A stretch of DNA of 64,000 nt from Methanomassiliicoccales archaeon (GCA_004377185.1 SOIM01000020.1:1-64000); one strand, 5' to 3'; shown: positions 35,228 through 45,309, counted from the stretch's first letter. Notes: generated from the sequence alone by a model not told the origin. Numbers and translations: made by a program.

Positions 35228-38200
35228 TCAGGTCTCCTTCGCAGCTACTTCCAAACCTCTCCTTACCATGGACATTATCTGGTCGCTGGTGAAGCCTTTC
35301 ATTGTGATGGATTTGTTGCAGCAGCTCACCGAGCAAGCGCCACAACCTTTGCACAGAGCTTCCCTGATGTGCGAGACCAATCTCCCATCCTCTTTCTCAA
35401 TGAGTTCCGGGGCGTTAAACTCGCAAGTTTCCACGCACTTCCCACAGCCACGGCATTTGTCCTCGTCAACCACAGCTATGATTGATTCCGCTTCGAGAGA
35501 ATCCTTTGACAGGATGGTCATTGCTCTAGCGGCCGCTCCAGAAGCTTGGGCGATGTTCTCCTCAAAGAATTTGGGAAGGTGGGCCAAACCGCAAAGGAAG
35601 ATGCCGTCATTAGCGAAATCCATCGGTCTGAGCTTCATGTGAGCCTCAAAGAAGAACTTGTCCTTGTTGAGCGGGACTTTCAGTATCTGGGAAAGGGGAA
35701 CGTTGTCAGGATTCGGAATCGTGGCTGCGCTCAGCACCAGGATGTCTGGTCTTACCATTATGTTCTCGTCAAGTATCTGGTCCAAAACCTCGACTTGGAG
35801 AGAACTGTCCTCGCCCACGCTCACCACGGGTTTGCTATCTTCCGAGTATCTGGTAAATATCACTCCCTCCGCTGCAGCTTTGTTGTAGAACTCCTCTCTG
35901 AAACCGTAGGTCCGCATGTCCCTGTACATTATGTAGACATTGGATTCCGGCTTCAGTTCTTTGGCCTTCAGAGCGTTCTTCACTGCCTCGGTGCAACATA
36001 TTCTGCTGCAATAGGGTCTCTCCGGTACCCTGGAACCGACACACTGGATCATCACGATTGTCTTCGCATCCATCCCGTCAGAGCTTGCGAGCATGTTCTC
36101 GAACTCGAGCTGGGTCATGACCCTGGTGTCCTCCCCATAAAGATACTCGGTCGGCCTGTATTCCAAACCTCCCGTCGCAACGATTATGGCTCCAACTCGG
36201 AATTCTTGCTCATGTCCGTTGGACTCTATAAGGCAGTCAAAGCTGCCCACGCAGCCTGAGACATCCTTCAGCTCCGTCTCGGTATGGATCTCTATCAGAG
36301 GATTCTTGGGCAAATCACTCATGACCTTCGAGAGAAAGGCCTGCACCTCCTCGCCATTCAGGCCATAGTGGATTCTCTTCATCAGTCCTCCCAACTCTTT
36401 CTCCTTCTCGAGCAGGAAGACCTTGATTCCTTGATCGGCAAGCTCTTGAGCGACCGTCATGCCCGAAAGGCCCCCACCGATCACGAGTGCGGACTTCTCT
36501 ATCTCTATCAGTACCTTCGGAAGAGGGTCCAAGAGACGCGATTTCTCGGCCGCCATCGCCACCAGGTCTTTTGCTTTCTCCGTTGCTTTTTCCGGGAAAC
36601 TGGAATGAACCCAAGAACACTGATCACGAATGTTGGCCATCTCAAACAGATGGGGGTTCAGGCCCGCCTCCATCAGCGTGCTCTGGAACAGTGGACCGTG
36701 GGTTCTGGGCGTACATGATGCCACTATGACCCTGTTGAGGTCCAGCTCCTTGATCTTCTCTTTGATCTTCTCCTGCGTATCCTGGGAACACGTGTAGAGA
36801 TTGTCTTCGGCATGAACGACATTCGGGAGCGTCTTGGCATACTCAACGACCCCTGGGATGTCCACAACACCACCGATGTTTATTCCGCAGTGACAGACGA
36901 AAACACCAATTCTGGGGTCCTGCCCCTTCAAGTCGATTTCGGAGGGATATCCCTTCTTTTCGATCAGTTTCCCTCGTTCGCTGGCAACAATGTTCATTGC
37001 TTTGGACGCAGCACCAGATGCCTGGGAAACACTATCTGGAATGTCCTTGGGCGAACTGAAAGCACCACAGACAAACACTCCCGGAACATTTGTCTCAAGT
37101 GGGGAAAAAATGTCTGTCTCACAAAAGTCGTGTTTGTTGAGCTCGATTCCGACCGTCTCGGCAACATCCTGTGCACTTTGGGGAGAATCGGTTCCAACAG
37201 AAAGAACGACCAGATTGAACACCTTTTTCCTAAGTTCGCCTTTCTCGGAAAACCATATGGTCAGGTCGTGTGTTTCTGGATTCTCATCAACACTGGCAAC
37301 CCTGACGTTCCTGGTGAACCTCAGACCGTGCTCCTTCTCTGCTCGCACATAATATTCGTCGAATTCCTTTCCGAATGCTCTCATGTCCATGAAGAAGATG
37401 TGGGTCTTGAGGCCCGGAGTGTGTTCTTCGGCTATTGTGGCTTCCTTGATGGCAAACATGCAACAGACGGACGAGCAGTAGGTGTTGCCAACCTGAACAT
37501 CCCTGCTACCCACGCACTGAATGAAAGCGACCTTTTCCGGAACCTCACCGTTCGAAGGTCGCAGCACAATGCCCCCGTAGGGACCCGTCGGGCTGAGCAT
37601 CCTCTCCAATTCGAGTGAGGATATTACATTGGGATACCGCCCGTATCCATATTCTCTCTTGAGTTTGAGGTCGAACTCAGTGAAACCTGGAGCAAGGACG
37701 ATTGCCCCAACATCGATAATAATGGCTCTCTCCTCTTCGGTAAAATCGATGGCACCAGCCTCACATTGAGTCTGGCAAATGCCGCACCCGATGCACGCGT
37801 CCTGGTCTATTGTATGGGCCGGTGGAACCGCTTGAGGATACTTCATGTAAATCGCTTTTCTCATTTTCAGCCCTTTGTTGTACTCGTCAGGGACCTCTAC
37901 TGGACATCGTTGCGTGCAAAGACCGCAGCCCGTGCACTTGGATTCGTCCACGCATCGGACTTTTCTTCTCACGGTCACACTGAAGTGCCCAACCTGCCCT
38001 TCGACCTTCTCGACTTCGGAATTCGTCAATAGCTCAACGTTGTGATGTCGTCCTGTTGCGACAAGTTTGGGCGCCATTATGCACATCGCGCAGTCGTGGG
38101 TGGGGAACGTCTTATCCAATTGGGACATCGCCCCTCCGATGCTCGGGGAACTATCAACCAGATAGACTTTCAGATCGGTGTCCGCCAAATCGAGAGCGCA

Positions 38201-38353
38201 CTGCGTGCCCGCGATTCCCCCACCGATTACAAGGACAGCTCCAACCTTCTCTGGGATTCTCTCTATGACCTTGTCTGAGATTCTCTCCGCGGACTCAGAT
38301 GCTATTCGACCACCCCCGAAAGCAATCCTCTGACACAGACCGAGAAGTGGCAC
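35228..38353 (-). CDS. hdrA: Double-length HdrA (1041 aa), array copy 3
   Basis: It has the same two-half layout as the copy at 25940-28957: FAD loop VIGGGIAGTQ, FPTHDCAMCIMAPK, two ferredoxin motifs (CTGCGLCTQRCP, CIGCGICQTQC), then GVFVCHCGINIGG, second FAD loop VIGGGLSGMT and C-terminal CRGCGKCVETC and CKGCGACSVSC. An N-terminal extension of about 37 residues precedes the FAD loop. The GTG start at 38353 overlaps the end of the upstream MvhD gene by 52 bases; GGAGGAGGAG ten bases ahead supports it. The final cluster motif has CSVSCCNK where the others have CPxK/E. Confidence 0.9.
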   Translation of the reverse strand: MPLLGLCQRIAFGGGRIASESAERISDKVIERIPEKVGAVLVIGGGIAGTQCALDLADTDLKVYLVDSSPSIGGAMSQLDKTFPTHDCAMCIMAPKLVATGRHHNVELLTNSEVEKVEGQVGHFSVTVRRKVRCVDESKCTGCGLCTQRCPVEVPDEYNKGLKMRKAIYMKYPQAVPPAHTIDQDACIGCGICQTQCEAGAIDFTEEERAIIIDVGAIVLAPGFTEFDLKLKREYGYGRYPNVISSLELERMLSPTGPYGGIVLRPSNGEVPEKVAFIQCVGSRDVQVGNTYCSSVCCMFAIKEATIAEEHTPGLKTHIFFMDMRAFGKEFDEYYVRAEKEHGLRFTRNVRVASVDENPETHDLTIWFSEKGELRKKVFNLVVLSVGTDSPQSAQDVAETVGIELNKHDFCETDIFSPLETNVPGVFVCGAFSSPKDIPDSVSQASGAASKAMNIVASERGKLIEKKGYPSEIDLKGQDPRIGVFVCHCGINIGGVVDIPGVVEYAKTLPNVVHAEDNLYTCSQDTQEKIKEKIKELDLNRVIVASCTPRTHGPLFQSTLMEAGLNPHLFEMANIRDQCSWVHSSFPEKATEKAKDLVAMAAEKSRLLDPLPKVLIEIEKSALVIGGGLSGMTVAQELADQGIKVFLLEKEKELGGLMKRIHYGLNGEEVQAFLSKVMSDLPKNPLIEIHTETELKDVSGCVGSFDCLIESNGHEQEFRVGAIIVATGGLEYRPTEYLYGEDTRVMTQLEFENMLASSDGMDAKTIVMIQCVGSRVPERPYCSRICCTEAVKNALKAKELKPESNVYIMYRDMRTYGFREEFYNKAAAEGVIFTRYSEDSKPVVSVGEDSSLQVEVLDQILDENIMVRPDILVLSAATIPNPDNVPLSQILKVPLNKDKFFFEAHMKLRPMDFANDGIFLCGLAHLPKFFEENIAQASGAAARAMTILSKDSLEAESIIAVVDEDKCRGCGKCVETCEFNAPELIEKEDGRLVSHIREALCKGCGACSVSCCNKSITMKGFTSDQIMSMVRRGLEVAAKET

Positions 38354-39306
38354 ACGTTACTCCTCCTCCTTTCGCAATTGTAACATCTCAATGTGAGCAG
38401 GAGCTCTCTCACTATCCATTTCTTCGTGGCTTCATCCACATCTGGGAGGCTGGCAATGCTGGTCTCAATGCTCTCTTTCTGAACCTTCGCCCAAAGGGGC
38501 AGAGTGGATATTTCCTGTCCTTCTTCGATCTGGGAAAGATACAAAGGTGATATACCTCGGATTTCCGTCATGGTAACCAGTCCCCTGTCGCGCAGAAGGA
38601 CGATGTGCCCAAGAATTTCCCTCTCTGGCAGGTTCGCTCTCTCGGATATTTCCTTCACAGATTGAGGCTGTCCCTTGGTCGCAAGAAGAATCCGACATCT
38701 CGCGTACTCGTCCAACATCGCTTTTTCCACGACATCATGAACCTTTTCACTCGGGTTCATTCGATTGAAGGCATTGGGTTTGGTCTCAAGCAAATGTTCC
38801 TTGTTCATCAACAGACTGAGCCTGAAATCATCAACCGCGCTACGGGCCACGTACAAACCCTCCATTATGTCGATGTCGGGAGCGTCTCCCGCAACGGGAT
38901 TTGGCCCCAGTTCGGTCACGGTATCCACGAATTCGGTCACAATCTCTGCAAAACGCTTGCCTTCGGAAGCTGACACCCACTCCATTCTCAGTCTCTCCGG
39001 TTCCAGACCTGTGAGCTGTATCAATTTCCTCAGTGTTTCAATCCGCCTCGCTGCGTGGCTGTTTCCATCTTGATAATGGCAATCTCCGGGGTGACAACCG
39101 CAGACCAATATTCCATCGGCACCTCTGAGAAAACCCTCAATCAGTACCGCTGGGTCGACGCTACCACTGCACATCACCCGAATGATTCTCAAGTTAGGCG
39201 GATAGATGAATCTGGACACACCAGCCAGGTCCGCTCCTGCGTAGGAGCACCAATTGCAGAGGAATCCGACAATCTTGGGGTTGAAACCGTTGTCTTCCTT
39301 TTCCAA
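38302..39306 (-). CDS. MvhD fused to winged helix and Cys-rich tail (334 aa)
   Basis: Residues 1-140 are MvhD (FLCNWCSYAGADLAG, GCHPGDCHY, MEWVSASEGKRFA). A winged helix follows at about 200-260 (CRILLATKGQPQSVKEI, SERANLPEREILGHI, LVTMTEIRG, SPLYLSQ), related to the one in the 257-residue protein. The C-terminus ends with a Cys group, CYNCERRR then VCHFSVCVR, that resembles the C-x4-C-x-R end of the repeats in the protein at 33112-33564. TTG start at 39306, with GGAGGGG supplied by the end of the preceding HdrA gene. It overlaps the next HdrA gene by 52 bases. Confidence 0.83.
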   Translation of the reverse strand: MEKEDNGFNPKIVGFLCNWCSYAGADLAGVSRFIYPPNLRIIRVMCSGSVDPAVLIEGFLRGADGILVCGCHPGDCHYQDGNSHAARRIETLRKLIQLTGLEPERLRMEWVSASEGKRFAEIVTEFVDTVTELGPNPVAGDAPDIDIMEGLYVARSAVDDFRLSLLMNKEHLLETKPNAFNRMNPSEKVHDVVEKAMLDEYARCRILLATKGQPQSVKEISERANLPEREILGHIVLLRDRGLVTMTEIRGISPLYLSQIEEGQEISTLPLWAKVQKESIETSIASLPDVDEATKKWIVRELLLTLRCYNCERRRSNVCHFSVCVRGLLSGVVE

Positions 39307-39307
39307 T

Positions 39308-42300
39308 CTACCCCTCCTCTATCGCGGCCGTCAGCTGGGCAATGATCTGATCGCGGGAGAAGTGTCTCAAGGTGATTGCCCTCTCCGGACATCCAGCTGC
39401 GCACGTGCCGCATCCTTTGCAAACCGGTTCCGAGACCTTGGATTTCTTGGTCTCTGGATCTACCTCTATGGCTCCGAAAGGACAGATGGCCTCACACGTC
39501 TTACACCCAACGCAGAGATCCTCATTCACCCAAGACACAACACCCTCTGATTCTATCTCATCTTTAGTCAGGAATGTCAAGGCTCTTGCAGCAGCAGCCA
39601 TCGCTTGTGAGATATTCTCATCGACAAACTTCGGTGATTGGGCCAAGCCGCAGACAAAGATACCGTCCGTTGCAAAGTCAACAGGTCTCAGTTTCGCATG
39701 GGCTTCCAGGAAGAATCCGTCCTTGCTGAGCGGCACCTTGAGAATTTCGGACAACCCGTCATTGTCAGGATTCGGTCGGGTTGCAGCGTTCAGAACTAAG
39801 AGATCCGGCTTCATCAATATGTCTTCCATGAGGAACTTGTCTTTCACTTGGACTTCAAGGGGTTCTCCCTTGGTGATGATCGGTGGGTCGTCGTCTTCGA
39901 ACCGAATGAAGATGACACCCTCCTTGCAAGCTTCTTTATAGTACTTCTCTCGAAAGCCGTAGGTGCGAATGTCCCTGAAGATCACATAGATTGAGCTCGT
40001 GGGGAACCTCTTCTTCAACTCGAGTGCATTCCCGACGGCGGTTGTGCAGCAAATCCTGCTACAGTTTGGATATTCCTTGTTCCTCGAACCCACACACTGG
40101 ATTATTACCACTTCCTGGGGAGGCTTGAAATCCTCCCTCGACATCCTCTCCTCCAGCTCGAGTTGGGTAATGACGTTCGGATCCTCGCCATACAGATACT
40201 CCTGGGGTTTGTACTCCACAGCTCCAGTAGCCACAATTGTTACCCCGTGCTCAATCTCGCTGCCATCCGACAATCTGCTGCGGAAGTTGCCCACGTACCC
40301 TTCGGTGTTTTCGAGTTCCGTATTGAGATGAACCTGTATCTTGGGATTGCTCTGACACGCTTCCATCTTCTCTTCCATAATCGCTTGTGGGTCTTCTCCT
40401 GTGAGTGAGTGGGTGACTCTCCTCATGTTGCCGCCAAGAACGTCCATCTTTTCAACCAAATGGACATCGAAACCTTTCTGGGCAATCTCAAGGGAGGCGA
40501 CCATACCACTGAGCCCCCCTCCAAGAACAAGGGCGGACTTTGTGACGGAAACTGGAATCTTCTCCAAGGGTCGCAAGAGCCCAGCCTTGGCAACCGCCAT
40601 CCGAACGAGTCTCTTGGCCTTCTTGGTGGCTTCCTCGTGATTATCTGAATGAACCCAAGAACACTGTTCCCTAATATTGGCCATCTCGAAAAGATACGGA
40701 TTCAGTCCGCCTTCCCTTATCGTTTCCTGAAAGAGTTTCTCATACGACCTTGGACTGCAGGAAGCCACTATTACCCTGTTCAGATTGTGTTCCTCGATTC
40801 TTTCCCGAATGCTCTTCTGGGTATCAAGGGAGCAAGTATAGAGATTGTCTTCGGCGTGAACGACGCCAGGAAGTGTCTTGGCATACTCAACGACCCCTGG
40901 GACGTCCACAACACCACCGATGTTTATTCCGCAGTGACAGACAAATACGCCTATCCTGGGCTCCACGCCCTCGATGTCTTTCTCAGCTGGATATTCTCTC
41001 TTTTGCAGGTCTTCCTCTTTCTTCTCAGAGGGCGTGCCTGCCAAGGACGCGGCACCGCTGGCCTGGGCAACTGTATCCGGTATGTCCCTTGGCCCAGAAA
41101 GCATTCCAGAGACATAGATTCCGGGAATACTGGTCTCGAGAGGAGTGAACATGCCAGTCTGGCAAAAATCAAACTCGTTGAGAGAGATGCCCAAGACCTT
41201 TGAAATCTCCTCGATGTTTTCCGGGGGCTCCAAGCCGACAGAGAGGACGACAAGGTCGAAAATCTCCTCCCGGATTTCTCCCATCTCGGAGTAGTTTATG
41301 ATGAGGTTGTCACCTTTGAGAGTCTCCCCTACGGACGCAATTCGGTTATTTCGTGTTATTCCCACTCCGTACTCTTCCTCAGCTCGGATTCGGTAATCCT
41401 CAAACTCCTTGCCAAAGGCTCTCATATCCATGCAGAAGATGCGTGACTGGATGTCGGGATAATGGTCGTGTGCATCTATGGCCTCCTTCAAGGCGTACAT
41501 GCAGCAGACAGATGAACAGTAAATCCCTCCATAGACTTCGCTCCTGGAACCAACGCACTGAATAAAACCGATTCTCTTGGGAACCTCCCCATCCGAAGGT
41601 CTCTGAATCTCCCCCATCGTTGGCCCCGTGGCGCTCAACATCCTTTCAAGTTCAAGGCTGGTGATTACATTTGGGAGGACCCCATACCCATATTCGGAGA
41701 TTGCCCTGGGATTGTAGGGCTTGGCACCAAACCCTAGGATTATCGACTGAACAGTGAGGGTGATTTCTTCGGGTTTCTGATCAAAATCAATTGCCTTCGC
41801 TTCGCAGAATTTCTCACACGCCTTGCACTTCCCCGTTCGGAAGTAAGTGCAATTCTTCTCATCGATCACAAATGTCATGGGTATCGCTTGCGGATACATT
41901 CTGTAGATGGCTTTCCTCTCGGACTGTTCCATATCGAACTCATTTGGAACCTTTATGGGACATTTCTCGGCACACACACCGCAACCAACGCATTTCTCGT
42001 CATCCACATATCGCGGATGTTTGAGCACGGTCACTTGAAAACCACCTTTCTCCCCCTCAACATTTGTGAGTTCGGAGCTCATCATAAGCTCGATATTGGG
42101 ATGCCTTCCCACCTCCACCAGCTTTGGGGAAAGGATGCACATTGAACAGTCGTTTGTGGGGAAGGTCTTGTCCAACTGTGACATTCTCCCGCCAAGGGCA
42201 GAGGCCTTTTCCACAAGATACACCTTGAAGCCTGAATTTGCCAGGTCGAGAGAGGACTGCATTCCAGATATCCCTCCCCCAATGACCAATACCGCTCCGA

Positions 42301-42316
42301 CTGAGTTCTCGACCAC
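39308..42316 (-). CDS. hdrA: Double-length HdrA (1002 aa), array copy 2
   Basis: It has the two-half layout with FAD loops VIGGGISGMQ and VLGGGLSGMV. The first insert has CVGCGVCAEKCP and a modified second site, CTYFRTGKCKACEKFC, shared only with the next copy and the split gene. The C-terminal ferredoxin motifs are CVGCKTCEAICP and CKGCGTCAAGCP. GTG start at 42316 overlaps the previous stop by one base (TAGTG). It is the younger or gene-converted sister of the 42316-45309 gene: aligned at a constant offset of 3,005 bases they share long identical DNA tracts, but their C-termini differ. Confidence 0.92.
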   Translation of the reverse strand: MVENSVGAVLVIGGGISGMQSSLDLANSGFKVYLVEKASALGGRMSQLDKTFPTNDCSMCILSPKLVEVGRHPNIELMMSSELTNVEGEKGGFQVTVLKHPRYVDDEKCVGCGVCAEKCPIKVPNEFDMEQSERKAIYRMYPQAIPMTFVIDEKNCTYFRTGKCKACEKFCEAKAIDFDQKPEEITLTVQSIILGFGAKPYNPRAISEYGYGVLPNVITSLELERMLSATGPTMGEIQRPSDGEVPKRIGFIQCVGSRSEVYGGIYCSSVCCMYALKEAIDAHDHYPDIQSRIFCMDMRAFGKEFEDYRIRAEEEYGVGITRNNRIASVGETLKGDNLIINYSEMGEIREEIFDLVVLSVGLEPPENIEEISKVLGISLNEFDFCQTGMFTPLETSIPGIYVSGMLSGPRDIPDTVAQASGAASLAGTPSEKKEEDLQKREYPAEKDIEGVEPRIGVFVCHCGINIGGVVDVPGVVEYAKTLPGVVHAEDNLYTCSLDTQKSIRERIEEHNLNRVIVASCSPRSYEKLFQETIREGGLNPYLFEMANIREQCSWVHSDNHEEATKKAKRLVRMAVAKAGLLRPLEKIPVSVTKSALVLGGGLSGMVASLEIAQKGFDVHLVEKMDVLGGNMRRVTHSLTGEDPQAIMEEKMEACQSNPKIQVHLNTELENTEGYVGNFRSRLSDGSEIEHGVTIVATGAVEYKPQEYLYGEDPNVITQLELEERMSREDFKPPQEVVIIQCVGSRNKEYPNCSRICCTTAVGNALELKKRFPTSSIYVIFRDIRTYGFREKYYKEACKEGVIFIRFEDDDPPIITKGEPLEVQVKDKFLMEDILMKPDLLVLNAATRPNPDNDGLSEILKVPLSKDGFFLEAHAKLRPVDFATDGIFVCGLAQSPKFVDENISQAMAAAARALTFLTKDEIESEGVVSWVNEDLCVGCKTCEAICPFGAIEVDPETKKSKVSEPVCKGCGTCAAGCPERAITLRHFSRDQIIAQLTAAIEEG

Positions 42317-45309
42317 TACAAAACCCCCTGAAGAATGCTTCTGCCTTGTGCAAGCAGTTGATCATCGGTATAGTTCATCATCGATATAGCCTTCTCGGGG
42401 CAGGTCGCACCACAGCAACCGCACCCCTTGCAAGCGGCAGCCACAACCTCCGCGACACCTTCTTCGGTCATCCTGGGTGCACCATAGGGACAATTTGCAA
42501 TACACGTCCCACAACCTGAACACTCCTTGGAATTTACTTGCGCAAGAATCGCTTCCGCCTCAAGAGAATCCCTGGACAGAATAGTCAAAGCTCTGGCGGC
42601 CGCAGCCGATGCCTGCGACATATTCTCATCGATGAACTTCGGTGATTGAGCCAAACCGCATACAAAAATGCCGTCCGTTGCGAAATCGACTGGTCTGAGC
42701 TTCGCATGGGCCTCCAAGAAGAATTTTTCCTTGTTCAGAGGGACCTTCAGTATCTCGGACAGCTTCTCGTTGTCGGGATTTGCGCGCGTAGCGGCATTCA
42801 AGACAATCAGGTCAGGTCTCAATAGAACATCTTCCATCAGGAATCTGTCTTTCGTCCTGACTTCGAGAAGGTCTCCTACCGAAACCACAGGCGGATCATC
42901 ATCGTCGTAGCGAATGAAAATGACGCCATCTTTGCAAGCCTGCTTGTAGTATTTCTCTCGAAAACCATAGGTGCGTATATCCTTGAAAATGATATAGACG
43001 GAGCTATCTGGGAACCTTCTCTTGATCTCGAGCGCATTCTTGATGGAGGTTGTGCAGCAGATCCTGCTGCAGGGAGGGTAATCCTTTGATCTGGAACCGA
43101 CACACTGGATGACGACAACCTCTTTTGGATCGATTGTCCCCTCTTCCATTCTCTCTTCCAGTTCCAATTGGGTGACTATGTTGGGATGCTGGCCATACAT
43201 GTATTCCTGGGGTTTGTACTCCACAGCTCCAGTAGCCACAATTGTTACCCCGTGCTCAATCTCGCTGCCATCCGACAATCTGCTGCGGAAGTTGCCCACG
43301 TACCCTTCGGAGTTCTCGAGTTCGGTTCCGAGATGGATCTGAATTCTTGAATCGCTCTGACACGCTTCCATTTTCTCTTTCAGAACAGCCCGTGGATCTT
43401 CTCCCGTGATTGTGTGGGTGACTCTCCTCATGTTGCCGCCCAGTACGTCCGTCTTCTCGACGAGATGGACGTCGTAGCCCCTCTCCGCTATCTCGAGAGA
43501 TGTCACCATACCACTGAGCCCTCCTCCAAGAACAAGGGCGGATTTCGTAACGGTGACAGGGATTGTCTGCAACGGCTGGAGAAGCCCAGCCTTGGCAACC
43601 GCCATTCCAACAAGCTTTTTGGCCTTCTCGGTGGCAGCTTTTGGATTGTCTTTATGAACCCAGGAACACTGTTCCCTAATATTGGCCATCTCGAAAAGGT
43701 AGGGATTCAGTCCGCCTTCCCTTATCGTTTCCTGAAAGAGTTTCTCATACGACCTTGGACTGCAGGAAGCTACTATGACCCTGTTCAGATTGTGTTCCTC
43801 GATCGTCTCGCGAATGTTCTTCTGGGTGTCGAGAGAGCAGGTGTATAAATTCTCCTCTGCATGAACGACATTCGGGAGCGTCTTGGCAAACTCCACAACC
43901 TCAGGAACAGATACGACTTTCGCTATGTTTATTCCGCAACGACAGACAAATACGCCTATCCTAGGCTCCTCACCCTCAACATCCTTCTCGGTCGGGTATT
44001 CCTTTTCCCGCAAACCTTCCTCTATCTTCTCGGACAGAGCACCAGCCAAGGACGCGGCACCGCTGGCCTGGGCAACTGTATCCGGTATGTCTCTAGGTTC
44101 GGAGAATGACCCACACACAAAGATTCCAGGAACAGAGGTCTCCAGAGGAGTGAACAGATTGGTCTGGCAGAAGTCGAATTCGTTCAGGGAAATGCCTAGG
44201 ATTTCCGAAATCTCCTCTATGTTCTCAGGGGGTTCCAATCCGATGGATAACACAACGAGATTGAACACCTCCTCCTTTATCTCTCCACGTTCGGAGTAGT
44301 ATATGACGAGGTCAGCGCCCTTGATTAGTTCATCCACGGACGCAATTCGGTTATTTCGTGTTATTCCCACTCCGTACTCTTCCTCAGCTCGGATTCGGTA
44401 ATCCTCAAACTCCTTGCCAAAGGCTCTCATATCCATGCAGAAGATGCGTGACTGGATGTCGGGATAATGGTCGTGTGCATCTATGGCCTCCTTCAAGGCG
44501 TACATGCAGCAGACAGATGAACAGTAAATCCCTCCATAGACTTCGCTCCTGGAACCAACGCACTGAACAAAAGCGATTCTCTTGGGAACCTCCCCATCCG
44601 AAGGTCTCAGAATCTTTCCCATGGTCGGCCCTGAAGCGGTGAGCATTCTTTCAAGCTCAAGACTGGTAATCACATTCGGGAAAACGCCATACCCATATTC
44701 TGAGATGGTCTTGGCATCAAATGGTCTGGCACCGAAACCCACCACAATCGCACCAACGTCAAGTGTCGTTCTATGAGGTTTCTGATCAAAATCAATTGCC
44801 TTCGCTTCGCAGAATTTCTCGCAAGCCTTGCATTTTCCAGTCCGGAAATAGGTGCAATTCTTCTCATCGATCACAAATGTCATGGGTATCGCTTGCGGAT
44901 ACATACGGTAGATCGCTTTCCTCTCGGACTGGTCCATATCGAACTCATCCGGCACTTTGACTGGACATTTCTCGGCGCACACACCGCAACCGACGCATTT
45001 CTCGTCATCCACATACCTCGGGTGTTCGAGAACAGTGACCTGAAAACTGCCTTTCTGCCCTTCGACATGTGTGATCTCGGAGCTCATCATAAGCTCGATA
45101 TTGGGATGCCTTCCCACCTCCACCAGCTTTGGGGAAAGGATGCACATTGAACAGTCGTTTGTGGGGAAGGTCTTGTCCAACTGTGACATTCTTCCGCCAA
45201 GGGCGGGGGCCTTTTCGACGATAGTAACGGGAATGCCAGCGTTCGCTAGGTCCAGAGCTGCTTGAATGCCGGCTATGCCGCCTCCTACTACTAGGACGCC
45301 CTGTTCCAT
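42316..45309 (-). CDS. hdrA: Double-length HdrA (997 aa), first gene of the array
   Basis: The layout is as in copy 2, with FAD loops VVGGGIAGIQ and VLGGGLSGMV. Its last 70 residues (CSGCGTCIANCPYGAPRMTEEG and onward to GRSILQGVL) are nearly identical to those of the split-copy protein at 29732, not to its tandem sister, so the gene looks mosaic. The ATG at 45309 heads the array transcript; a TATA box lies about 65 bases upstream with an inverted repeat near the predicted start. No MvhD follows it directly, so it may share the one after copy 2. Confidence 0.92.
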   Translation of the reverse strand: MEQGVLVVGGGIAGIQAALDLANAGIPVTIVEKAPALGGRMSQLDKTFPTNDCSMCILSPKLVEVGRHPNIELMMSSEITHVEGQKGSFQVTVLEHPRYVDDEKCVGCGVCAEKCPVKVPDEFDMDQSERKAIYRMYPQAIPMTFVIDEKNCTYFRTGKCKACEKFCEAKAIDFDQKPHRTTLDVGAIVVGFGARPFDAKTISEYGYGVFPNVITSLELERMLTASGPTMGKILRPSDGEVPKRIAFVQCVGSRSEVYGGIYCSSVCCMYALKEAIDAHDHYPDIQSRIFCMDMRAFGKEFEDYRIRAEEEYGVGITRNNRIASVDELIKGADLVIYYSERGEIKEEVFNLVVLSIGLEPPENIEEISEILGISLNEFDFCQTNLFTPLETSVPGIFVCGSFSEPRDIPDTVAQASGAASLAGALSEKIEEGLREKEYPTEKDVEGEEPRIGVFVCRCGINIAKVVSVPEVVEFAKTLPNVVHAEENLYTCSLDTQKNIRETIEEHNLNRVIVASCSPRSYEKLFQETIREGGLNPYLFEMANIREQCSWVHKDNPKAATEKAKKLVGMAVAKAGLLQPLQTIPVTVTKSALVLGGGLSGMVTSLEIAERGYDVHLVEKTDVLGGNMRRVTHTITGEDPRAVLKEKMEACQSDSRIQIHLGTELENSEGYVGNFRSRLSDGSEIEHGVTIVATGAVEYKPQEYMYGQHPNIVTQLELEERMEEGTIDPKEVVVIQCVGSRSKDYPPCSRICCTTSIKNALEIKRRFPDSSVYIIFKDIRTYGFREKYYKQACKDGVIFIRYDDDDPPVVSVGDLLEVRTKDRFLMEDVLLRPDLIVLNAATRANPDNEKLSEILKVPLNKEKFFLEAHAKLRPVDFATDGIFVCGLAQSPKFIDENMSQASAAAARALTILSRDSLEAEAILAQVNSKECSGCGTCIANCPYGAPRMTEEGVAEVVAAACKGCGCCGATCPEKAISMMNYTDDQLLAQGRSILQGVL

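Noticed and set aside
41353-44642. Plus-strand frames repeated at about 41353 and 44358 with the same 70 residues
   Set aside because: They are antisense to the duplicated HdrA genes; their identity only reflects the identical DNA tract.
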